NCBI GenBank assembly: GCA_947069175.1
Contig: CAMTDV010000013.1
Span: 29,019,857 to 29,083,856, forward strand
Direction of reading: 5' to 3'
DNA from: Scalesia atractyloides
Taxonomy: Eukaryota > Streptophyta > Magnoliopsida > Asterales > Asteraceae
DNA: 64,000 bases
The translations under genes were made by a program, and so were the position numbers. Under the pieces are notes generated by a model. The model did no database searches and was not told the origin of the DNA. It saw only the letters and a program-made list of their open reading frames with translations. Every line of letters starts with the position of its first letter. Position 1 is the first letter of the stretch. Positions 54,821 through 64,000 of this stretch are shown one piece after another.

Positions 54821-56155
54821 AGCAGCTGAGGAGCTTTATATTTATTTTTCTTTTCTGCTGTTTTAATTTATTAATGGTCTGTAATCTTAAACAATTTACT
54901 TTGTGGGTGGTGATGGCTGGTTTGGGTATTCTGGTGAACAATCTTTCAAAACAATCTTTTTATTTGCTTTATCATTATTAAGTTTTGTAAGTGCATGGTG
55001 ATAGGTCGATGTTGTATGTTGTTCCGTTCGCATGAGAGTTTTGAGAGTGGTACACTGAGCGCGTTCAGTTTGAAGAGCACGAGTGGTTTGACTAGCACAT
55101 CGACAGTCTTGCACTACCAGCTAAGTCGCTTCCCTTTTGTATTGTGTTTTTCTTTCTTTATTTTGTTTTATTTTATTTGAGTAGTAGGTTGTCTCATCCT
55201 TGCATTGGGGACAATGCAAAAATTTAAGTGGGGGATGAGATAGTAGTGTAGTGTGAGTAGTGTAGTCGTTTGGTTTAATTTAAAAAAAATAAAAATCCTG
55301 AAAAGGAAGTTTGCATGAAATCAAATGGAAAATGATAGAAAAATTAAATTGTTATTCAGTTTCAAATAATAATAATATGAGAAGTAAAAGGGTGAGTTTG
55401 TGTCTAACTTGCGATATGTGAGTAGGCTCGATTCGGTTCTTATTTTCTTTGAGATTAATATACTTTAATTGTCGGTCTACTAGTGGGTACTAATCTAGGA
55501 AAAATGGGAAACTGAAACCGCCAAAAATAATATAAGGAATGCCGTTATAAGCTAAAATATTTAGAATTTTTAATCATGTAAAGAGAAAAAAAATAGAAAA
55601 AAACGAGCTTGATTGAAAAGTAGACGAGGCCTATGGAATCTCCCTTGGGGATGGTGACTCTGATCGAGAATCCCTCTAGGATTAGTTGAAATTTTAAGTA
55701 GCGAAGCCCACGTTGTCGCTCTCGGGGATGGTGACTTTGGTTGAGACAGTCTCTAGGTTAGATATGCGAAAAGAAATCAAATGCTCAAATGAAAAAAAAA
55801 AAGAAAAAGAAAATTGCTTGTTTAAATTCTTATATTTTGGTATAAAACGGTTAGGAAAGGATTTAAATAATTCGTTCCGTTTGTTCCATAAACTTGAGGT
55901 GGGATTAGGGATACTGTGGACTCTGGTGTGAGACCCTAGGTAGATTGACCGCACTTAAACTAAATTCACATGATAAGAGGTTTGAAACAAATTTTGAGTT
56001 TAAGTGGATCCAATACTTGCAATCGCGGTTAACATAAATCTTATTCCTTAATGAAAATAACCGTAATTTTTGAAATCGGTAGTTGTTTGGTTATGATTCC
56101 GTTTATGCACAAATTCTTTTTCGAGGGCGAAAAAAAGAGCAAGTGTGGGGATATT
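54821..56155 (+). other. E7 3' untranslated region and polypurine tract
   Basis: No gene. It ends in AGAGCAAGTGTGGGGATATT, the polypurine tract, before the LTR. A repeated word GGGGATGGTGACT appears at 55647 and 55725. Confidence 0.7.
55200..55240 (+). repeat. internal polypurine-like hairpin unit (E7)
   Basis: TTGCATTG-GGGA-CAATGCAA (8-bp arms), then TTTAAGTGGGGGATGAG. It is the same plan as the units in E1. Confidence 0.7.
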
Positions 56156-57856
56156 TGATGTATTGAATAATACATCCATTTATCATGTAGAGTTTGTTTA
56201 ATTTTAGCACGTTTTCGTTTCAGTTTGTCAAGAATTTATCTATTTTTAATCCAAATGCGTTTTGCAGGTCTTGGTTCGTGAAACGGTTGGAAGGATGGGA
56301 AAAACGAGCGAAAATGGTGAAAAGAACTAAGCCGGGAAGTGATTGGATCGAATAAGAGGAAACGAAACGTAAATAGGGTTTTACAACCCGGTCACGGGGC
56401 GCGACTGGCGAACCACATCTCTCTCGCGGGGCGCGAGAGAGTAAGACTTATCTCCGGATTTCCTACTCGGTCGCGGGGCGCGACCGGAGGCCTCAAACCC
56501 TCTCGCGGCCGGCGAGAGGGTGTTTTATCCAGAAAGTTTCGAAATGAGTTGGAATTGGACTTGTTTTGTAATTTAATCAATCATAATTGAAGTTAAACTC
56601 AACTTGTGACCAACTTGGACTAACTAGAGGCTTTTGGGAGCACTTTTCTGGAGATTTTGAGCTGGGAAAAGATTAGGCTGCAAGAGGTGTCTGGGTGATC
56701 AAGGAGGTTCAAGGCAGGAGCTTTTAACGGTTTTATCATACCATTCTTGACCTTTGCATCCTTGTTTTGACTTAATTATGCTTTCTTGTTATAAACCTTG
56801 TTTAATTTGTTTTTCAAACATGTTACTTGGCTAGATTTGATTCAGTTGCCTAGGTTTTGGATGATGGATTTTATGAAACTTTAATTTGTTTTAATTTAAT
56901 TGGGTTTGAATGTTTAATTTGTAAAGTTCACAACTATAATTATCTAGTTTAGAGTATATGCATGATTTTGCTTGGTTTGTGATTGTTTGATTGTTTTGCA
57001 TGAACTTAGGTGGATGTCTTCCATAGAATAGGTTTGTGTTACTCTCTTGTGTCTTTAGGAATTCGGGAAGTTGTCGGTAAAATTGGCCAATAAAACCGGG
57101 AAAACAATTGAATGAATTATAAAATCAATCTTGTCATTTTCCCTAAATTGGTTATTGAGAATAACAATTAGTTTGTTGAATTAATTTAATAAATTGTTAG
57201 GTTTAGATTTTGAGAAATTCCCAAATCTAATTTCCTTGTCATAATTAGGTCAGTTAAGCTAAGCTAGAAGTTGTAGTTGGTCTAGGTTAATTATTGAGAG
57301 GTAATTAATTAATTAGACACTTTGCTAATTTAAATATAACTGAAAAGGAATCTTTAGGACCGGTAAATAAATAATAATTGTAGTTATTATAGGTGTCTTC
57401 CTAAGAAGGGTCGGGGGTCCTGTTCGGTAAACCTAGGATTTAATCTTTCAAGATCCTGGTAAAACATTCAACCTAATAAATTAATTATTAAATCAAAGGA
57501 GGAGTAGTCTAAAATCCAACCTAGGTAACAAGTTCATTATTTCTTGATCTAATTCCAAATTTTCCTAAAAGTTCATAGTTTGTTTAGTAGTCTTAGTTTA
57601 ATTGATAATTTAGATTTTAGTAGCAACCCCCCCCCCCCTTAAAATATACAAAGTGTGTAATTGAGTCTAAATTAGGTAGTCATAGTAATTAGAGAGTCTT
57701 GTGGGTTCGATAATCCGGACTTGCTTAATGCTATTCTATAATTGATCGGATCCACTTACCGGTTAGTAGTTTAGTATAGTTTAGGAGTCTAGAGTTTATT
57801 GAGTCTAGCATTAGGGTAATTTGAGTTGTTTTTAATTAACTACTTTTAGAACATCA
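56156..57856 (+). repeat. LTR of E7 (Athila)
   Basis: A 1701-bp LTR, TGATGTATTGAATAATACAT to AGAACATCA. A polypurine tract lies directly on its left and a PBS on its right, so it acts as the 3' LTR of the body to the left and the 5' LTR of sequence to the right. The first 20 bp form a hairpin (GATGTATT / AATACATC). It has a GC palindrome cluster at 56391-56520 and a C run near 57628. Confidence 0.9.
56391..56520 (+). repeat. GC-rich palindrome cluster (E7 LTR)
   Basis: Four words: 56391-56405, 56419-56441 (10-bp arms CTCTCTCGCG), 56468-56486 (arms CGGTCGCG) and 56498-56520 (arms CCCTCTCGC). Each has a short GGG- or GGCCG-like centre. Confidence 0.85.
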
Positions 57857-57862
57857 AGTTTT

Positions 57863-57882
57863 TGGCGCCGTTGCCGGGGAAT
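57863..57882 (+). other. primer binding site after the E7 LTR (tRNA-Asp type)
   Basis: TGGCGCCGTTGCCGGGGAAT matches the complement of the tRNA-Asp 3' end for 18 nt. Confidence 0.92.
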
Positions 57883-57951
57883 CTCGCAGATGGAGCAAAA
57901 ACGAGCTAAAACGTTAAAGAAATGAGCACACGAGAGTATTTTTGGGCTTAG
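57883..57951 (+). other. leader remnant after the E7 PBS
   Basis: About 70 bp of leader-like sequence before a new LTR-like start at 57952. Nothing coding. Confidence 0.55.
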
Positions 57952-60900
57952 TGTAACACCTCAAAAATGGGTTTGGTAATCAAACCACGTTAATATTAAA
58001 GAGCGGGTAAAAGACCGTTAGTGGTAAAAATGAACCTGTAAACAAAATAACTAGGAACAAATTAACCTAGTTAATAACATGTATATAAGTAACAAGAAAA
58101 TGAGTTGTAGTCTCATTATAATCAAAACTAAACTTGAGGGACCAAAGCTGCCATAAAGGGAAACTTGTTTAATTAAAACATAAAACTAACACATAATACA
58201 CATAGTGTGTGTATATGTCGATCATCGAAGGATGCAACAAGGGCAAACCCTTGTTGATCAAGAACTATCAAAATTGAAGGGTGAATTATGGCTAAATCTT
58301 ATGCATGAACATACAATTGTGATCATCTGGCTTGGAGATCATGAGGTATGTTGTAAATTATGTTTTAGTAATGATAATTATGTGAATGAACTTGAAGGTG
58401 ATAACCTTGAGTTCAATACTTTATTAGTATGGTAAAATTGATAACGAAATTATGTGTATAATCATCATACTCACAAGTAAATATGAAATACTTGAACATC
58501 TTATGATTTGAATAAGTGTTCATGTATGAATAAAGTGGGTTTTTGATTATATGATGAAATTGATAATGTATGAGTGTTATGATCATTATACTTGTATGTA
58601 GTGTAAGATACTTGAACAAATTAGAGATTCGAGTAAGTAATCATACATGACTTGAAATGGGTTTTGTATGATATAATGAAACTGATGCTATGTCAATGCT
58701 AATAGATGTTTGAGATCATGTTGTCTTCTAGTTAGTGTGTAGAATTTGATTATATTAGGTATTCGGATGAATGTCTAATAATATGATGAAATGGGTTGTT
58801 ACTTAAAGATGAAAACCCTTAGTTCTAGTAGAATGAATGGATAAATTAGCATTGATAGTCGAAAGTTAAGTTAACTTGATGTTAACAATTGCTCGAATTT
58901 GTTTAAGTGAAAGAAATGACATGAACTTGGTTGGGAATTTAGATAAGAGGGTAGCTTAAGCATATCGCATGTTGGGTAATTGTAAATGCCTAAATGAGTT
59001 CGTTGAACTTAACTGTTCGTTTACAAATGTTAATAGGCAGTTGACTTTTAAAAGTCAAACTGACCTATAATAGGATCAAATGGTAATTTTGATATAAAGT
59101 CCGTAAGGTGGGATAGTCTTGATAAATAAAGACTAATCTAACCATCTTGCGAAATGATAAAAGGTACTTTGACACTTGACAAGCTAGGTGGAAGCTTGGA
59201 GAGAAGCGGATCAAACAGATTGAATACGCATGGAAAAACATAATCAGATTTCAAGTAAGTAAAGCTTACACCCTCCTAGTAGAACACTTACTTATTGTAT
59301 TGGTTACCGAAAAAAAAGTAAATTAAAAACTGAAATAGGAAGTTCCGACGCGGGATAATATGGGTCAGAATAAGTGAAAATGGTAAGAAACCATTTTTTA
59401 TGTTAATAAAGGGTAACAACGGTAAGTTGGTCACGCGATGACGAATATACAAGGAGTTTCGAAATAGATACCTTGTGATGTAAACCATAATGGGTAAAAA
59501 TGTAAAATGGTAATTTGATAACGAGTTAACATATAGACAAACAAATTAATAAATAATCTTTAATTAATATGATTAATGGTGTAAACCAAAAAGGGGTACA
59601 TGGATGAGATGGCAAATAAATACCATCTCACAATGAATAAATGGTAATTTAGGCCAAACATGTCAAATGGTGATATTGTCGCCATTTGACAATAATAACT
59701 AATGAACGCTTGTCGAGTTTTTGTGTTCACATGGAAATAGCGTATAGTTCCGTCACTATTAAGTTAGTAACTAATAGTGCAAGGTATTTAAACGGGTCAA
59801 TGTTATAACTCGAGTCAGGTACGTGTAATCAAACTCTCATTGAGGAATTTAAGGTCCGATGAGAGTTAAACGAGTTATGAATGAATATCGGATTACCTAA
59901 AGCAAGGTAAATCTCATAATCTAAATGGTAGACATCAGGTTCTTAGGAACATAATGATTTTAAATAAGATTACGATTTAAATGTGCTCATTTGGTCAAAA
60001 CATGCTATTGAAAGTCCTTCGTAAAAGAGGGGCCTAAATTAACCAAAATGCCCTCGAGTGATAAAACAAGTAAACGACCTGAAGGGTAGTTTAAAAATGA
60101 GTTTTATAATTTAATAGACCCTTTCGGTTGGGTAGAAGTGAAAAAGCATAAGCCTTTTGGGTTTAATGCCTCTTAACTGGTTTTTTTCCGTAAATTGTCA
60201 AACAAAAGGGTAGAAATTGGATTAAATGATTTTTCGATAACAAATCCCCCACATATACAGTTGCGGTGGAAGATAAATAGAAATCTTAGGGTGGAAATAA
60301 GATACAAGGGAAGGAAGATTGAGATTTAAGCATAAGTGCTTAAGTCCCTTAATGGGTCAAAACGAATATGCGCATAAACCGGGTAATTGTTGCACAATTC
60401 ACAAAAGTTAGGAACCGGGTTAAGGATTTCAGGTTAAATAAGTAAGAAAACATTTTACGGACATTTAGAAACAAGTTTCATGGGAAACATATTAAAATTG
60501 AACAAATTACGGAAGTTTTCGTAACAAAAACGGCAAGACGGAAATACTTGCGGTAGACCACTTTAAGCTATGGTGGCCAACCGTATCTTATGGTAGACAA
60601 CTGCTGAATGAAAGCAGAAAATAGCATTATACGGATACGTCTCCGTAAGTTCCGGGTCGTGTTTAAATGTATGGGACTTGAAACGGGTCGAACGGACAAG
60701 TTAAATAACACAGCAGCAAAACTGTTGCATAAGAGGGCGTCGTTGACGCCATGTTTGGCCGTCACCGATGCTGTATTTTATCCGATGTCCAATATTACTG
60801 TCGACGGCAGTTTTGTTGCGACGTTAATATATACATGGCGTCGTCAACGTGGCTTAATGCCCGTCGCCACCTGAAATTTTAATTTTTTTCTTATTTGAAA

Positions 60901-61387
60901 ATTTTTTAAATTAGTTATGTTGTATTTCCCCATTATTCATGACAATACTAACAAATTACAGACTTTTAGTTTAAGGATATCGAAAAGCATCCACGGACGA
61001 GATCAAGTGTTGTGAAGAACCAAACACGATAAAAGATCAAGCTTCCGCACTAGGTTTTGTTGTTACGATACCAATCAACGATAATATGTTAAAATTTTAC
61101 AATAATTAATGTTTATGAAGTTTTAACAAACTCGAAAATATGTATGGACGTGTGTTCGTACTTACACTTTTAACCCACACAACTTTTATAGAAATTAAAT
61201 AAATTGAGAATGAGTCTTACACTTAGTGAAGGATTCTTATGGAATGGAAATGTATATCTAAAAATATGAGATGATAGATAATTGAATTACGAAGAAGTAG
61301 GCGAAAATGGTGAAGAAAACGGAGTTGAAACAAAGAAGTTATGAGGAAAACAATTTTCCTGAAACTAATGCATATCGCGTTGCGCGA
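57952..61387 (+). repeat. LTR-like sequence (E9)
   Basis: Starts TGTAACACCTCAAAAATGGG directly after the E7 leader. No coding region, only scattered short ORFs. It has a GC palindrome GGCGTC-GTT-GACGCC at 60736-60750. It is likely an LTR of a Tekay-like element. No right end, PBS or duplication can be seen before 61388. Confidence 0.5.
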
Positions 61388-61477
61388 TGTAACACCTCAA
61401 AAAATCGTGTCCAATAATATAGTGACACGTGTCATATATTTTTTATAAAAGTCTATTAAGGACTAATAAGGACTAAA

Positions 61478-61720
61478 GGTGTCAACATGCTCAAACTAAT
61501 CCTCTGAGTGACCCTCTGGTGTCAACATGCATAAACTGAGCCTCTGAGTGACCATTAGTTGTTCTACATGCATTAAACATGTAAAGCCTCTGAGTGACCA
61601 TTAGTGTCAACATGCTTAAACTTAGCCTCTGAGTGACCATTAGTGTCAACATGCTTAGCCTCTGAGTGACCATCAGAGTCAACATGCTTATACTGAGCCT
61701 CTGAGTGATCCTTTATGAAG
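61478..61720 (+). repeat. minisatellite in E10
   Basis: About six copies of a 33-45 bp unit around GTGTCAACATGCTTAAACT and GCCTCTGAGTGACCAT. One copy has a 40-nt spacer and one a deletion. A further diverged copy is near 61807. Confidence 0.85.
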
Positions 61721-61987
61721 TCCTAACTCTCATATGAGCCAATGGTTTTGGACGAGAGGGACTAATTCTGTAAATATGTAAAAGTTGGACGACGGAGGGG
61801 CTAAAAGTGTCAACGTGTTAATTTATACCTCCGAGTGACCTTTTAACGAACGAGAGCTTGACAATGTCCGGGCATACTCCTGGTATGCCAAATGTTGGCT
61901 ACGGAGGCTAAATATGCTTATAAAGGTGTTTTGGTTTAATAAGTTGAGGGGTAAATGTGGAAAGTTTTGAAAAGTTCCCAGTAGGCG

Positions 61988-62034
61988 CTCGCGGGCCGCG
62001 AGAGACACGGGCCTTGTCTCTCGCGGGGCGCGAG
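61988..62034 (+). repeat. GC-rich palindrome pair in E10
   Basis: CTCGCGGGCCGCGAG (perfect) and CTCGCGGGGCGCGAG (arms CTCGCG), 17 bp apart. They match the words in E7. Confidence 0.85.
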
Positions 62035-64000
62035 GGGACTGTGTCTGCAGAAATTTGCTTGGCCTCCACACATATTGCCAAAAACCATTTGATTCTAAAC
62101 CATGGACTTCCAAACTGCTATGCCACGTTTTAGGACACTTGTAAGCCCCCTCTAACACTCCCTAACACCTGGCATCACCTCCTTCAAGCTCCCCAACTGT
62201 AAATAGGTGCATTAGTTCACCACTTGAACTTGCACCATTCTCATTTATCACTCTATCTCCCTCATCTGGAAGTTCCTAACTGAAAGGAGCATCCAACATA
62301 GTTCTATTTCATCCTAGGAATCACTTGTAAGTGTTCCTTTCTCTTGCATTTTCGTTTATAGCCTTTGATAGCCAAAAGTCAAGCGTTTTACGAAAAACGC
62401 CATGAATTTCGGTTAAGACCATTAGGGTACAGCCATTGTTCGTAACGAACATGGCTAAGTGATCGTAATAAGGTAGATTTTAATCCTTATTAAGGGCACC
62501 TCCTAAAGATCACGTTTGCTAAACCAATTGACGGGTCAAAGTTTTATTATTAAAAAGTCAAACTGGCCAGTTTTCAAAAACTATTATAATCTGAGCTTAT
62601 ATATGTTATGAAACATGTTTTGATACTTAAACAAGTTGGTAATAATTATTATAACATGTGAGAACATGTTCAACTCGTCAATTTCAGTTCTAGGGTCGGT
62701 CGCAACCGAAAGTCGCAAAGTTTGACTTCTGCTTTGACTTTCGATTCTGACCCGATTTAGATTAGTTATCTACTGATCTAAGGTTGCATTATGATCTATG
62801 ATGTAGCATAACCCTCTGAGGTTATATTACATGATCACAATTAGAATCTGAGTTTATGCACAAGTTCCACTATTATGCCATTTTGACTAAAATGCCCCTT
62901 TTTCATAAAAGAAGGTTTTAAACGATAATGAACTTGAAAATGAACTACCTACTGATGTAATATCATAAGTAGGATTATTTGGGATGTCAAGTCAGATTGT
63001 ATACTGAGTTTACGTACAAGTTCTTGTGTTATGTCGATAAATGACGATAAAGCTCTTGTGGCTCATAAAATGGTTTTAATCATACTTTTCATATAAAATA
63101 TTTTACCTACTGATATGTTATATTAAATAACATATCTAAAACAATTAAACTTGATCTTAACATCAGTTTTACTAAACTTCGCACAACATCATCATTTTAC
63201 GACATAAATCCGTTTCGGCGCATAGTATGGTTTTAAACCATATTTATCAACCAAGACTTGTTACCTATGATTTTTAAAACTTATTTAAAATATTTTTACA
63301 GTAGGTACATGAATGTAAACTCAGAATCCCAAATGAATTATAAAACTATTTGTAAAATGACCAAAATGCCCATACGGTGCATAGTTTGGTCATAAATGAT
63401 AAATTACACATATAATCAATATCTTACTGAGATTATATCATAAATTAATTATTTTCTAGAATACTTATGATTATAACATTATAATACATTCAAGTTCTTT
63501 TTATACGGTATATAATTACCAAAACGCCCTTATGAGGCATAGTTTCATTTTAAAACCTTAACGGGCATGTAAGTTGATATCCTACTGATATTACAACTTA
63601 TTTAAAGTATAATGGCATATAGAACTTGTTCATGACTCATCCGGTTACCCGATATCGCTTATATGTGCTCGGTTAAGTAGATGTAACTAGTTTACGGAAA
63701 TTAACCGAAACAGGTTTAACCTTATCATTTTAGCCTCAAAATCCAGAATGCTTATGGTTTACCCATGTTATACAAGTCATAGTACTTGTTGGGTTTAAAC
63801 TACATTATATCCGATCATCGCTTAATCTAGCGTATTATACTGTTTTGATCTTGTACGCTAGTTGGTCTAAGTCTATGACTTAAATTAAGACCGTTAGCAT
63901 TTTAATTGGTTAGCTTATACCATAATCCAGACTAGAGCCTTCCGGTAAATGCTATCTACACTTAGTTTATTTTGGATATGGCTGAGATATTAAATCTTGC

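Larger units (their letters stand above)
61388..64000 (+). repeat. LTR-like sequence (E10), runs off the window
   Basis: A second TGTAACACCTCAAAAAATCG start within about 3.4 kb, similar to the 57952 start. It holds a minisatellite at 61478-61720, two GC palindromes at 61988-62034 and no gene. The end, PBS and body lie beyond 64000. Confidence 0.5.

Noticed and set aside
57952..61387. E9 and E10 as the two LTRs of one small element
   Set aside because: Their starts match but the following sequence diverges quickly, and no internal PBS or polypurine tract was found between them.

Overview
This is plant nuclear DNA made almost entirely of nested LTR retrotransposons. No intact host gene is visible. 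The only host-like coding sequence is a piece of a leucine-rich-repeat receptor gene at about 36979-37528. From memory, the Tekay and SIRE proteins resemble copies common in Asteraceae (daisy family) genomes. That host assignment is inference, not something the sequence proves.

Layout. (E1) A minus-strand Athila-type element with gag and protease but no visible reverse transcriptase runs from before base 1 to 19193. Its 3' LTR is at 1-272, its 5' LTR at 17835-19193, with a tRNA-Asp-type primer binding site (PBS). It is interrupted by (E2) a complete solo LTR at 705-3307 with target duplication TAAGG, and by (E3) a related plus-strand element at 8081-about 15300. E3 has a 2.6-kb LTR, an iMet PBS and a broken gag. 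Where pol should be it has a tandem array of RNA-type hairpins. From about 14846 to 17640 lies a deletion-eroded shadow copy of sequence found at 5130-8570. (E4) A piece of another LTR lies at 19194-19599. (E5) A decayed plus-strand SIRE-type Copia element lies at 19600-24238.

(E6) A nearly complete minus-strand SIRE-type Copia element occupies 24239-36978: LTR, gag with two zinc knuckles, protease remnant, integrase, RT-RNase H, then a 3' (env-position) ORF. Next are four LRR-receptor exons, followed by (E7), a plus-strand Athila element from 37529 to past 57882. E7 carries pol, a 3' ORF, and an LTR flanked by a polypurine tract on its left and a PBS on its right. Its 3' ORF is split by (E8), a structurally complete Tekay chromovirus at 43219-54316 with target duplication GTCAT. 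The rest, 57952-64000, is at least two LTR-like stretches that run off the window.

Every pol gene carries stops or frameshifts, so no element here looks able to move by itself. The most interesting signals are regulatory or RNA-level. Arrays of tRNA-like modules with hairpin covariation sit inside the E2/E3 LTRs. E3 has a five-copy hairpin array with an A-U, G-U, G-C series. In both E6 and E7 the 3' ORF is preceded by what looks like its own promoter, pyrimidine-rich leader and 0.6-0.7 kb intron ending at the ATG. GC-rich palindromes recur in several unrelated LTR families. E8 has an extra ORF before gag and an apparent 83-nt intron inside gag.
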